DNA from: Flavonifractor hominis
GTDB taxonomy: Bacteria > Bacillota > Clostridia > Oscillospirales > Oscillospiraceae
Reading direction: 5' to 3'
DNA: 64,000 nucleotides
Assembly (NCBI RefSeq): GCF_040095835.1
Contig: NZ_JBBMFT010000002.1
Coordinates: forward strand, 186,001 to 250,000
In this document: positions 8,788 through 17,286 of the stretch, one piece after another
Position numbering within the stretch: position 1 is the first letter of the stretch
Layout: each line of letters starts with the position of its first letter
Translations under genes and position numbers: made by a program
The notes under the pieces: model-generated
The model's input: the letters and a program-made list of their open reading frames with translations, nothing else
What the model was told of the DNA's origin: nothing
Databases searched by the model: none

Positions 8788-9681
8788 TTACACCTCGAAA
8801 AAACTTTTGATGGTCGTCAGCCGGTTCCCTTCCACCCGGCTCAGGGTCAGAAATGCCCCGTCCACGCCGTAGACCCGGTACTCCCCATTCCCCGGCGGCA
8901 CCGGGAGGTTCAGCGCTGCGCCGTTGCGTATCTTCTTCTCTGCCTGCTCGCTCTTCAGCACCAGCATGGGCAGGCCGGCGAAGCAGGTGTCCACCGGCCT
9001 CAGCAGGGCGGACGGATCGCTGGCAGCCTGGATCTGATCCAGAGTCGCCGCACCCTCCAGGGTGTAGTCCCCCACCCGGGTCCTCCGCAGAGCGGACATA
9101 CTACCGCCGCACCCCAGAGCCTGCCCAATGTCATGGCACAGCGTACGCACATAAGTGCCTTTGGAACAGCGCACCCTCAGATACCAGGTGTCCTCCTCCC
9201 GCGGGAAGTCTTCCGGCACCTCGTCTGTCACCTCGAGGGCGTGGATGGTCACCGGCCGCGGGGCCCGTTCCACCTCTTGCCCCGCCCGGGCCAGCTGATA
9301 GAGCTTCTTGCCCTGGATCTTGATGGCCGAATACATGGGTGGGATCTGGCTGATGGCTCCTGTAAAGTGGGGCAGTACCTCTTTTAGCCTTTCCCGCTCT
9401 ACATTCACCGGCCGTTTTTCCAACACCTCTCCGGTCATATCCTGCGTATTTGTGATTACGCCTAGTTTTAGAGCGGCCAAATATTCCTTCTCACCCTCCA
9501 CGGCAAACTCCACCGCCCGGGTGGCCCGGCCCACAAAGACCGGCAATACTCCCGTGGCCATGGGATCCAGCGTACCCCCGTGGCCAATCCGCCGTTCACG
9601 GAGAATCCCCCTCAGCTTGGCACATACATCCATACTGGTCCAACCGGCGGGCTTGTCGATAACAAGAACCCCATTAGCCAT
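8788..9681 (-). CDS. truB: tRNA pseudouridine(55) synthase
   Basis: The 297-residue protein makes the conserved pseudouridine in the tRNA T-loop. Family motifs are KPAGWTSMDV at the N-terminus, HGGTLDPMATGVLPV with the catalytic Asp (about residue 39), and SKGTYVRTLCHDIG. A C-terminal PUA-like segment follows. The start at 9681 (MANGVLVIDKP) is chosen over a 37-residue upstream extension because that part only reads nrnA out of frame. The gene overlaps nrnA by 8 bp, with GGTGG just upstream of its start. Confidence 0.95.
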   Translation of the reverse strand: MANGVLVIDKPAGWTSMDVCAKLRGILRERRIGHGGTLDPMATGVLPVFVGRATRAVEFAVEGEKEYLAALKLGVITNTQDMTGEVLEKRPVNVERERLKEVLPHFTGAISQIPPMYSAIKIQGKKLYQLARAGQEVERAPRPVTIHALEVTDEVPEDFPREEDTWYLRVRCSKGTYVRTLCHDIGQALGCGGSMSALRRTRVGDYTLEGAATLDQIQAASDPSALLRPVDTCFAGLPMLVLKSEQAEKKIRNGAALNLPVPPGNGEYRVYGVDGAFLTLSRVEGNRLTTIKSFFEV

Positions 9682-10624
9682 TGCATTCCACCTGCCGGAT
9701 CGCCTCCAGAATGGCAGCCTCAGCCTCTTCCGGTGTGCCGGGTACCGTACACCCGGCAGCGGCGGCATGGCCGCCGCCGCCCAGCAGAGCACATACCTTG
9801 GAAGCGTTGAGTCCGCTGCCCGTGCGCACGGAGAGCTTGCACTCGCCTCCCGTCAGTTCTCGGATGGTGATGGAGGTTTCCACCCCCTCAATCTGACCCA
9901 GGAACGCGGCAATATCCTCCATGTCCTCCTCGGTGGCTCCCGCCTCCTCCATCAGGGAAAGAGATACGGGGGCCACGGCGATCGTTCCATTTTCATAGCG
10001 ATGCATGCGCTCCACAATGAGCCGCTCCACCTGCAGCCGGGCCCAGGTCTTGGTGCGGAAATGCCGCTTGTTCAGTGGCAGCACGTCCAGTCCGGTATCC
10101 ATCAGAGCAGCGGCTACCCGGTGGGTATCCGCCGTAGTATTGCTGTACTGGAAGCAGCCGGTGTCGGTAGCCACCGCCACATAAAGAGGGGCGGCCATCC
10201 GCTGCGTTACCGGACCCAGGGTACGCAGGATGTCGTACACCAGCTCGCCGCAGGCGGCCCGCCCGGCATCCAGACAGGTCTGGGCAGCAAAAAATTCCTG
10301 GGAAGGGTGATGGTCGATGGCCAGATCAATCCCCCGCTCCAGCCACGCCGCCCCGGCCCGGGTAAAGAGCCCCCGGGCCGCAATATCCACGCTGACCACC
10401 CGCTCGGGCACATATCCCTCCGGAGCCAGATAGCCTTCCAGATAGGGGGTAAACAGATGGGTCTCCTCCACACCCGGACAGATGTGAGCAGTTTTTCCCA
10501 GCGCCCGCAGTCCCTCGCACAGGGCGGCGGCACAGCCGATGGTATCTCCGTCAGGCCGCTTATGCGTCAGAATAAGATAGCGGTCATGCTCCTGCAGCCA
10601 GGCTGCCGCTTCCGTGTAGGTCAT
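9674..10624 (-). CDS. nrnA: DHH/DHHA1 phosphoesterase, oligoribonuclease / pAp phosphatase
   Basis: The 316-residue protein has DHH-family motifs: THKRPDGDTIG (residues 20-30, motif I) and IDHHP (motif III), with a C-terminal DHHA1 part containing GGGGHAAAAGC. Homologs degrade nanoRNAs and dephosphorylate 3'-phosphoadenosine 5'-phosphate. The ATG at 10624 is preferred: GAGGAG lies 8 bases upstream, spanning the rbfA stop. An in-frame GTG at 10633 is possible but too close to that site. It is part of the rbfA-nrnA-truB-ribF block. Confidence 0.93.
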   Translation of the reverse strand: MTYTEAAAWLQEHDRYLILTHKRPDGDTIGCAAALCEGLRALGKTAHICPGVEETHLFTPYLEGYLAPEGYVPERVVSVDIAARGLFTRAGAAWLERGIDLAIDHHPSQEFFAAQTCLDAGRAACGELVYDILRTLGPVTQRMAAPLYVAVATDTGCFQYSNTTADTHRVAAALMDTGLDVLPLNKRHFRTKTWARLQVERLIVERMHRYENGTIAVAPVSLSLMEEAGATEEDMEDIAAFLGQIEGVETSITIRELTGGECKLSVRTGSGLNASKVCALLGGGGHAAAAGCTVPGTPEEAEAAILEAIRQVECNG

Positions 10625-10629
10625 CTCGC

Positions 10630-11019
10630 TCACTCCTCACTGTCCAGGTCGATGTGGGCATTGGCCGGATTGGCCGGCTTCACCACCTCAGGATCCCGGA
10701 GCATACTCAGGATGTGCGCTCCGGTGTTGATGGAGTCATCTTCCACAAATTGCAGTTCCGGAGTATAACGCAGCTGCAGAGCCCGGCCCAGTTCCCGCCG
10801 CAGGTAGCCTCCGGCAGACTTCAGGCCCTTTACTACTTCCTTCACGTCGCTTTTGTCCAGCACGCTGACGTAAATTTTGGCATAGCGCAGGTCGGAGGTC
10901 GTGTCCACCGCCGTGATGGACACCAGCCCGTGCACTCTGGGATCTTTGACTGTACGGATGAGGGTGGCCAGCTCCCGCTGGATCTCCTCGTTGATACGTC
11001 CAATACGATTACTTGCCAT
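10630..11019 (-). CDS. rbfA: 30S ribosome-binding factor A
   Basis: The 129-residue protein helps 16S rRNA 5'-end maturation and 30S assembly. The sequence has the family start (RIGRINEEIQRELATLI) and the KH-like core, with YAKIYVSVL and GYLRRELGRALQLRYTPEL. Length is normal. It follows infB after a 97-bp gap that holds a hairpin, and its stop is within 8 bp of the nrnA start, so translation is probably coupled. Confidence 0.95.
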   Translation of the reverse strand: MASNRIGRINEEIQRELATLIRTVKDPRVHGLVSITAVDTTSDLRYAKIYVSVLDKSDVKEVVKGLKSAGGYLRRELGRALQLRYTPELQFVEDDSINTGAHILSMLRDPEVVKPANPANAHIDLDSEE

Positions 11020-11041
11020 ATTGTTCTCCTATCAAAAGCAT

Positions 11042-11088
11042 ACAGACCCGCCCCCTCCTCAAATGACTTGGGGATGGAACGGGTCTGT
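11042..11088. other. Long hairpin between infB and rbfA
   Basis: The perfect 9-bp arms ACAGACCCG/CGGGTCTGT enclose a further CCCC/GGGG pairing. No T-run follows directly on the minus strand (ATGCTTTTGATAGG comes next), so it may be a partial terminator or an mRNA processing or stability element inside the operon. Confidence 0.6.
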
Positions 11089-11116
11089 CTGTAGTTGTTA
11101 TCGTGTTCCGCGGGGA

Positions 11117-13483
11117 TCAGACTTCGATCTGCTCCATCAGGAAGGCCTCGATCACATCGCCTTCCTTGATATCCTGGAACTTCTCAAAGGTAATACCGCA
11201 CTCATAACCGGCGGCCACTTCCTTCACGCTGTCCTTAAAGCGCTGGAGGGAGGCAATGGAACCGTCGTAAATGACGATGTTGTCCCGCAGCAGACGCATA
11301 TTGGCGCCCCGCTGCATCTTGCCGTCGGTGACATAGCAGCCGGCCACCATGCCCACGCCGGTGATGCGGAACACATTGCGCACCTCGGCGCGGCCAAGAT
11401 CCACTTCCTTGAACTTGGGTGCCAGCATGCCCTTCATGGCGGTCTCGATCTCGTTGATGCAGTCGTAGATCACCCGGTACATACGCATATCCACCTTATT
11501 GCGGGCAGCGGTCTCCTTGGCGTTGTTGTCCGGGCGGACATTGAAGCCCACGATGATGGCGTTGGAGGTAGTCGCCAGCATGACGTCGCTCTCGCTGATG
11601 GCACCCACTGCGCAGTGGATGACCCGCACCCGCACCTCGTCGTTGGAGATCTTCTCCAAGCTGGCTTTGACCGCCTCGGCAGAACCCTGTACATCGGCCT
11701 TGACGATGATGTTCAGGTCCTTCATCTCGCCCTGCTTGATCTGGCTGAACAGATCCTCCAGGCTCACCTTGCCCACGGGAGCAGAGGAGGCCATCTTCTG
11801 CTCGTGCTTACGCTGCTCCACCAGCTCGCGGGCCATACGTTCGTCGTCCACAGCGTGGAAATCGTCGCCGGCGCCGGGCACTTCACTCATGCCGATGATC
11901 TCCACAGGCACGGAGGGGCCGGCTTCGGTGACCTTCTCACCCCGGGCATTGGTCATGGCGCGGACACGGCCTACGGCGGTGCCGGCAATGATGACATCAC
12001 CCTGGTGCAGAGTGCCCTTCTGGACCAGCAGGGTGGCAACGGGACCACGGCCCTTGTCCAGGCGGGCCTCAATGACGGCACCGTGGGCGGAGCGGTTGGG
12101 ATTGGCCTTGAGCTCCTGCATCTCGGCGGTCAGCACGACCATATCCAGCAGGTTGTCGATACCCTCACCGGTCTTGGCAGAGATGGGGCAGATGATGGTC
12201 TCGCCGCCCCACTCCTCGGGCACCAGCTCGTACTTGGTGAGCTGCTCCTTGATGCGCTCGGGGTTTGCCTCCGGTTTATCCATCTTGTTGATGGCCACGA
12301 TGATGGGGATATTGGCCGCCTTGGCATGGTTGATAGACTCCACCGTCTGGGGCATGATGCCGTCGTCAGCGGCCACCACCAGAATGGCCACGTCGGTGAT
12401 CATGGCACCGCGGGCACGCATGGCGGTAAAGGCCTCATGGCCGGGGGTATCCAGGAAGGTGATGGGCTTGCCCTGTACCTCCACCTGATAGGCGCCGATG
12501 TGCTGAGTGATGCCGCCGGCCTCGCCCGCCGCCACGTGGGCATTGCGGATATAGTCCAGCAGAGAGGTCTTGCCGTGGTCGACGTGGCCCATGACCACCA
12601 CCACAGGGGCGCGGGGGAGCAGATCCTCCTCCTTGTCCTCGGCGGTATCGATGAGGCGCTCTTCGATGGTGACAATGACTTCCTTCTCCACCTTGCAGCC
12701 CAGCTCTTCGGCAATGATGGCAGCAGTGTCGAAGTCAATGACGTCGCTGAGGGAAGCCATGACACCGTTCTTCATCAGGGTCTTGACCACTTCGGCACCG
12801 GTCTTTTTCATCCGGCTGGCCAGCTCACCCACACCGATCTCATCCGGGATCTTGACGGTGAGGGGGGTCTTCTTGGCAATCTCCAGCTGGAGCCGGCGCA
12901 TCTTCTCCTGCTCCTCCTGGCGGCGCTTGTTGCCGCCCTGGAAACCGCCCTTGCGCTGGTTGCGGCCCTGGAACTTCTGCTTGCCGGCCTGCATCTGCTT
13001 GGTCTTGCCCGCCGCCAGGTTCTCCAGACGCTCGTCGTACTTTTCCAGGTTTACGTCGCCGCCCTTACGGGTATCCACCACCTTCTTCTCGGGAATACGG
13101 GTGGTGGGGCGCTGAGGCGCCGGCTGCTGGCCACCATTCTGGGGCCGGGCAGGGGCGGCGTTCTGGCCGCCGTTCTGGGGGCGTGCAGGGGCAGGCTGAG
13201 CTGCCGGTTTGTGGCCCTGGTTCTGCGGGGCAGAAGCCTTGGGATTCTCCGCCTTGGCCGCAGGCTTGGGTTCCCGGTAGACGTCAGCATAAATGCTCTC
13301 GATATTCTCCACCTGGTTGTGCTGAGTCAGATACTCAAAGACCAGATTCAGCTCCCGCTCGTCCAGGGGCTGCATGTGGTTTTTCGGGGTCGTTGCATAT
13401 TTGGTCAGGATATCAGTGATCTCCTTGGAGTTCTTGCCAAAATCCTTGGCCACCTCGTGTACACGATATTTGTTGTTCAGCAA
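11117..13483 (-). CDS. infB: Translation initiation factor IF-2
   Basis: The 788-residue protein brings fMet-tRNA to the 30S subunit. Visible parts in order are: an IF2_N module (KYRVHEVAKDFGK), a Pro/Ala/Gln-rich low-complexity linker (about residues 75-160), a second IF2_N-like module, the G domain (GHVDHGKTSLLDYI, DTPGHEAF, NKMDKP), and domains II-IV. The start is set at a TTG at 13483 because a perfect GGAGGT (13491-13496) lies 7 bases upstream. A longer in-frame reading beginning with TTG at 13516 lacks a ribosome site and would contain this site inside it. It is part of the nusA-infB operon. Confidence 0.93.
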   Translation of the reverse strand: MLNNKYRVHEVAKDFGKNSKEITDILTKYATTPKNHMQPLDERELNLVFEYLTQHNQVENIESIYADVYREPKPAAKAENPKASAPQNQGHKPAAQPAPARPQNGGQNAAPARPQNGGQQPAPQRPTTRIPEKKVVDTRKGGDVNLEKYDERLENLAAGKTKQMQAGKQKFQGRNQRKGGFQGGNKRRQEEQEKMRRLQLEIAKKTPLTVKIPDEIGVGELASRMKKTGAEVVKTLMKNGVMASLSDVIDFDTAAIIAEELGCKVEKEVIVTIEERLIDTAEDKEEDLLPRAPVVVVMGHVDHGKTSLLDYIRNAHVAAGEAGGITQHIGAYQVEVQGKPITFLDTPGHEAFTAMRARGAMITDVAILVVAADDGIMPQTVESINHAKAANIPIIVAINKMDKPEANPERIKEQLTKYELVPEEWGGETIICPISAKTGEGIDNLLDMVVLTAEMQELKANPNRSAHGAVIEARLDKGRGPVATLLVQKGTLHQGDVIIAGTAVGRVRAMTNARGEKVTEAGPSVPVEIIGMSEVPGAGDDFHAVDDERMARELVEQRKHEQKMASSAPVGKVSLEDLFSQIKQGEMKDLNIIVKADVQGSAEAVKASLEKISNDEVRVRVIHCAVGAISESDVMLATTSNAIIVGFNVRPDNNAKETAARNKVDMRMYRVIYDCINEIETAMKGMLAPKFKEVDLGRAEVRNVFRITGVGMVAGCYVTDGKMQRGANMRLLRDNIVIYDGSIASLQRFKDSVKEVAAGYECGITFEKFQDIKEGDVIEAFLMEQIEV

Positions 13484-13548
13484 ATAAGCCACCTCCAACT
13501 GGCGGGCTTGCGCCAATAGGAAAACACAGCGGACCCGCTGCGCTTTCT

Positions 13549-13577
13549 TATTGGAACAAGCCCAGTTTGTTCCAATA
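13549..13577. other. Hairpin in the ylxQ-infB spacer
   Basis: A perfect 11-bp stem TATTGGAACAA/TTGTTCCAATA with a 7-nt loop is followed on the minus strand by a second small GC hairpin (GCGGGTCCGC). Together they fill the spacer before the infB ribosome site. No T-run is present, so a processing site or translation-modulating structure is more likely than a terminator. Confidence 0.55.
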
Positions 13578-13594
13578 CGTGCTGCGCCATCTTC

Positions 13595-14125
13595 TCATGG
13601 CGTCTTTTTATGAATGGTCAGCCTGCCCTTTGGCATGATACGCGGAGCAGGTGCGGCCGGTTTCACTGTCGGCTCCGGCGCCGGCTTGGGGGGAGCGGCC
13701 CAGGGCTTCTTCTTTCCCTTTTGCAGGTTCTTCTCATGGCGGCGCTGCTCCTTCTGACGTTGGAGCGCTTTTTCCGCTTTCCCGGCCAACTGTTCAGCCA
13801 GAGCACGCCCGTCCTCACCGCCGGCGGCGGTCAGACGACCGGCCAGCGCCGAGGCCAGACCTATATCGGTCAGAGCCAGCATGGCACAAGAGCTGCGGCC
13901 CACTGCACCGCCCAGCTCTGCCTTGCTGTAAGGCACACGCAACCAGGGAGTCTGCCCGGCCTGAGCAAAATGGCCGGCCCGGCGAACGCTGTTCTCCGCC
14001 GCGTCCCCGGCCACCAGGATGAGCTTGGCCTGCCGCGCCCGGGCGGCGGCGCCCACCGGCTCCTCCCCCACCTCTACGCGGCCCGCCTTCCGGGCAATGC
14101 CCAGCAGATGCAGTACGCTATCCAT
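13595..14125 (-). CDS. ylxQ: L7Ae/L30e-family RNA-binding protein (YlxQ type) with basic tail
   Basis: The protein has 176 residues. The first about 100 form an L7Ae/L30e fold (LLGIARKAGRVEVGEEPV, AKLILVAGDAAENS), which in B. subtilis YlxQ binds kink-turn RNA. The rest is a long Lys/Arg/Pro-rich tail (QRQKEQRRHEKNLQKGKKKPW and after) not found in the roughly 100-residue B. subtilis protein. It starts 8 bp inside rnpM, so the two are translationally coupled. Confidence 0.88.
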   Translation of the reverse strand: MDSVLHLLGIARKAGRVEVGEEPVGAAARARQAKLILVAGDAAENSVRRAGHFAQAGQTPWLRVPYSKAELGGAVGRSSCAMLALTDIGLASALAGRLTAAGGEDGRALAEQLAGKAEKALQRQKEQRRHEKNLQKGKKKPWAAPPKPAPEPTVKPAAPAPRIMPKGRLTIHKKTP

Positions 14126-14390
14126 CGCCGCCCTCCTTCATCTGGGCCTCCAGCGCGTCGTATACGCCGTCCGGCATAGCCTGGGCAAAGGTGCGCTCCA
14201 ACGCCTTGGACTTGCGCGCTTTCTTGAGGCAGGCCTCATCGGGGCACACATAGGCACCCCGGCCGGGCTTTTTGCCCTTAAAGTCCAGGGAGATCTCTCC
14301 CTCCGGGCTCTTCACCACCCGGATCAGTTCCTTCTTCGGTTTCATTTCCCGGCAGCCCACGCACTGGCGCAGGGGGATCTTCTTGGGCAT
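14118..14390 (-). CDS. rnpM: RNase P modulator RnpM (YlxR, DUF448)
   Basis: The 90-residue protein has the YlxR signature RQCVGCREMKPKKELIRVV and GRGAYVCPDEACLKKA. B. subtilis YlxR/RnpM binds the RNase P RNA. The start at 14390 is fixed by TGGAGGTGAGACT upstream; a longer in-frame reading begins in the intergenic region after nusA. It sits between nusA and ylxQ, the standard order. Confidence 0.92.
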   Translation of the reverse strand: MPKKIPLRQCVGCREMKPKKELIRVVKSPEGEISLDFKGKKPGRGAYVCPDEACLKKARKSKALERTFAQAMPDGVYDALEAQMKEGGDG

Positions 14391-14444
14391 AGTCTCACCT
14401 CCAGGGGCGGACCCACGGTCCGCCCGCACATGCTCTGCTGCAGA

Positions 14445-15590
14445 TTACGCCTCGTCCTCGACGATGACGTCCTCTTCTTCATCCGCGCCTTCCTCCATGG
14501 GGGCAGAGGCGGGTTTGATGTCGATCTTCCAACCGGTCAGCTTGGCAGCCAAACGGGCGTTCTGTCCCTCTTTACCGATGGCCAGAGAGAGCTGGTCGTC
14601 GGGCACCACCACACGGCAGCTCTTACCTTCCTCACAGACGGTTACGCTGATAACATCTGCCGGAGACAGAGCGGCGGCAATGTACTGAGCCGGATCCTCC
14701 GACCACTTGATGATATCCACCTTTTCGCCCTTGAGCTCTTCCACGATGTTGTTGACCCGCTGCCCTCTGGGGCCCACGCAGGCGCCGATGGGATCCACAT
14801 CGGCGTCGGCCGACCACACGGCCAGCTTGGTGCGGCTGCCCGCCTCACGGGCAATGGACTTGACCTCCACGGTGCCGTCATAGATCTCGGGCACTTCCAT
14901 CTCAAACAGGCGCTTGACCAGGCCGGGATGGGTGCGGGAGATGAGGACCTGGGGCCCCTTGGTGGAACGGCGGACCTCCACCACATATACCCGCAGGCGC
15001 ATACCTTCCACATACTCTTCGCCCTTGACCTGCTCGCCGGGGGCCAGGAAGGCCTCGGTGGCCTCGCTGCCCGAGCCGATGCGCAGGCTCACCGCGCCGG
15101 AACGGGGATCCACACGGGTGACCACGCCGGTGAGGATCTCATGCTCCTTGGAGCTGAACTCGTCATAGATCATTCCGCGCTCAGCCTCCCGCATGCCCTG
15201 GATAATCACCTGACGGGCGGTCTGGGCAGCAATACGGCCGAAATCCCGGGTACGGACCTCAATGCGGATCACGTCCCCCAGCTGAGCGTGGGGGATCTTC
15301 TCCCGGGCCATCTGAAGGCTCATCTCGGTGCAGGGGTTATCCACCACCTCCACCACATCCTTCTTGACAAACATGCGCACAGTGCCCTTTTCCTCGTCGG
15401 CCTCCACGCTCACGTTGTCCCCGGCGCCCTCATGATCCCGCTTGTAGGCAGACACCAGAGCCTGGGTAATTTTCTCCAGCATGTAAGCCTTGGGAATCCC
15501 CTTCTCTTTCTCGATCAGATCAATGGCGGCAAAAAATTCCGCTCCGTCCAGCTCGTTGGACTTCTGGGCCTTTGCGTTTTTCTTCGGCAT
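14445..15590 (-). CDS. nusA: Transcription termination/antitermination factor NusA
   Basis: The 381-residue protein has an N-terminal RNAP-binding domain (AEFFAAIDLIEKEKGIPKAYM), an S1 domain (EILTGVVTRVDPRSGAVSL), and two KH domains (VDPIGACVGPRGQRVNNIV; LAIGKEGQNARLAAKLTGWKIDI). It ends in a short acidic tail. This matches Firmicutes NusA, without the extra C-terminal repeats of E. coli. The start at 15590 has GAGGAG eight bases upstream. A 16-codon upstream extension begins in the rimP spacer and is not supported. Confidence 0.95.
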   Translation of the reverse strand: MPKKNAKAQKSNELDGAEFFAAIDLIEKEKGIPKAYMLEKITQALVSAYKRDHEGAGDNVSVEADEEKGTVRMFVKKDVVEVVDNPCTEMSLQMAREKIPHAQLGDVIRIEVRTRDFGRIAAQTARQVIIQGMREAERGMIYDEFSSKEHEILTGVVTRVDPRSGAVSLRIGSGSEATEAFLAPGEQVKGEEYVEGMRLRVYVVEVRRSTKGPQVLISRTHPGLVKRLFEMEVPEIYDGTVEVKSIAREAGSRTKLAVWSADADVDPIGACVGPRGQRVNNIVEELKGEKVDIIKWSEDPAQYIAAALSPADVISVTVCEEGKSCRVVVPDDQLSLAIGKEGQNARLAAKLTGWKIDIKPASAPMEEGADEEEDVIVEDEA

Positions 15591-15638
15591 AATCGTTCTC
15601 CTCATCATCACCGGGGCGGTACATACCGCCCGCTTCAC

Positions 15639-16094
15639 TCAAAAATGGACCGTAAGGCGCACCTGCGCCACATCTTTCTTCGGGAAGGTACGGGAACCGG
15701 CAGGGGTATCTATGGTTACATCTCCGGCCTCATAGCCGCTGAGGACACCCACATAGTCCTTGCGTCCCTCCAGCGCCCGGTAGAGACGCACCTCCACTTC
15801 CGTGCCCAGAAACTGCGCAAAATGCTCCGGCTTCTTCAGCGGGCGATCCGCCCCGGCGGAGGAAACCTCCAGCACATAACTGCCCTCAATGGGGTCGGCT
15901 TCATCCAGCGCGTCGGACAGAGGACGGGAGACCGCCTCACAGTCATTGATGGACACGCCGCCCTCTTTGTCGATATAGACCCGCAGGAACCACTGTCCGG
16001 CCTCCCGGACATACTCCACATCCCACAACGAACAGCCGCAGCCCTCCGCGATGGGGGCGGCCAGGGTGGATACCACTTCCGTCACTTTCGCCAT
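15639..16094 (-). CDS. rimP: Ribosome maturation factor RimP
   Basis: The 151-residue protein is first in the operon. Family features are GCSLWDVEYVREAGQWFLRVYID and the SVNDCE-like segment SINDCEAVSRPLSDALDE, then YVLEVSSAGADRPLK. RimP aids 30S subunit assembly. GGAGGTC lies upstream of the ATG. The operon promoter lies about 110 bp upstream (16204-16232). Confidence 0.95.
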   Translation of the reverse strand: MAKVTEVVSTLAAPIAEGCGCSLWDVEYVREAGQWFLRVYIDKEGGVSINDCEAVSRPLSDALDEADPIEGSYVLEVSSAGADRPLKKPEHFAQFLGTEVEVRLYRALEGRKDYVGVLSGYEAGDVTIDTPAGSRTFPKKDVAQVRLTVHF

Positions 16095-16203
16095 AGTTGA
16101 CCTCCGGCCCGGGGCTGGAATATTTTTACTCTCCCCGTTTTTTCAATAAGAAAGAGCGGAGCCGCGACCCCACTCTCACCATACTTCTACTACTATCGTA
16201 TGT

Positions 16204-16232
16204 ACTATACCATAAAAAATCCCTCAGCGCAA
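16204..16232 (-). promoter_or_regulatory. Promoter of the rimP-nusA-infB-ribF operon
   Basis: TTGCGC-17-TATAGT on the minus strand, about 100 bp before rimP. It leaves a 5' leader of about 100 nt with no recognised riboswitch. Confidence 0.6.
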
Positions 16233-16288
16233 GAGATTTTCCCGTCTTTACAGGTCTTTTTCCCGCAAGAACTGTAACTTTATTTTAG

Positions 16289-16316
16289 TTGACATAAGGT
16301 TATCGTCTGTTAGAAT
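16289..16316 (+). promoter_or_regulatory. Promoter of the moxR operon
   Basis: A perfect TTGACA (16289-16294), a 16-bp spacer and TAGAAT (16311-16316), 32 bp before the moxR start. Confidence 0.75.
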
Positions 16317-16348
16317 AGACTTTAAGAAACAAAAGAGGAGGCATGACG

Positions 16349-17281
16349 ATGGAAGGAAACCAGCCGGTCGGCGCCATTCTCAGCGAGGTACGCAAGGCTG
16401 TGGTGGGCAAGGACACCGTATTGACCAAGGTACTGCTGGCCATTCTGGCCCGGGGTCACATCCTGCTGGAGGATATTCCCGGCGTGGGCAAGACTACCCT
16501 GGCACTGGCTTTCTCCCGGGCGCTGGGCCTGGACTACAACCGGGTGCAGTTCACCCCCGATGTGATGCCCTCGGATATCACAGGCTTCACCCTGTACAAC
16601 AAGCAGACGGGCCGGATGGAGTATCAACCCGGAGCGGTGCTGTGCAACCTGTTTCTGGCCGACGAGCTCAACCGGGCCACCAGCCGCACCCAGTCGGCCT
16701 TGCTGGAGGCCATGGAGGAGGGGCAGGTGACGGTGGATGGGATAAGCCACCCGGTGCCCCAGCCCTTCCTGGTCATCGCCACCCAGAACCCGGCCGGAGC
16801 CTCAGGCACCCAGCTGCTGCCCGACTCCCAGATGGACCGGTTCATGGTGCGCCTGTCCCTGGGCTATCCCTCTCCCCGGGATGAGATGGAGATGGTCCGC
16901 CGCAAGCAGAAGGGCAATCCTCTGGACCAGGTCCGGCAGGTGCTGGACCCGGCGGGGCTGGACGCGCTGCGTGCCCAGGCCGACGCGGTCTATCTCTCCG
17001 ACGAGGTGCTGGACTACGCGGTGCGCTTGGTGGGGGCCACCCGGACCCACCCCATGATCGTCCAGGGAGGCAGTCCCCGTGCTACTCTGGCCCTTACTGC
17101 CATGGCCAAGGCGGCGGCCCTGGCCCAGGGGCGGGACTACGTCAACCCGGAGGATATCTCCTTCCTGTTTTCCGATGTGATCCGCCACCGCCTGTTGCTC
17201 TCCCCCCGGGCGGAGGCCGATCCCGCCTTCGATCCGGCGGCGGAGGTGCTCCATCAGGTGCACGCCCCCGCCATCCGGTAA
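16349..17281 (+). CDS. MoxR family AAA+ ATPase
   Basis: The 310-residue protein has a Walker A (EDIPGVGKTTLA), a Walker B-like segment (LFLADELNRA), a sensor with ATQNP, and the C-terminal lid of MoxR ATPases. These act as chaperones for partner proteins with vWA or DUF58 domains. The ATG at 16349 is chosen over the one at 16343 because AGGAGG lies 7 bases upstream of the later one. It is the first gene of a three-gene operon with DUF58 and transglutaminase genes, a common trio linked to envelope functions. Confidence 0.92.
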   Translation: MEGNQPVGAILSEVRKAVVGKDTVLTKVLLAILARGHILLEDIPGVGKTTLALAFSRALGLDYNRVQFTPDVMPSDITGFTLYNKQTGRMEYQPGAVLCNLFLADELNRATSRTQSALLEAMEEGQVTVDGISHPVPQPFLVIATQNPAGASGTQLLPDSQMDRFMVRLSLGYPSPRDEMEMVRRKQKGNPLDQVRQVLDPAGLDALRAQADAVYLSDEVLDYAVRLVGATRTHPMIVQGGSPRATLALTAMAKAAALAQGRDYVNPEDISFLFSDVIRHRLLLSPRAEADPAFDPAAEVLHQVHAPAIR

Positions 17282-17286
17282 GCGCC

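Noticed and set aside
10901..13519. Very long open frame (872 codons) on the plus strand across infB
   Set aside because: It is antisense to infB, which is certain. GC-rich codon bias leaves the opposite frame open. The translation is low-complexity His/Leu/Gly with no domain or ribosome site. The same applies to long antisense frames over nusA, thrS, eno-gpmI, the amidohydrolases and nadE.
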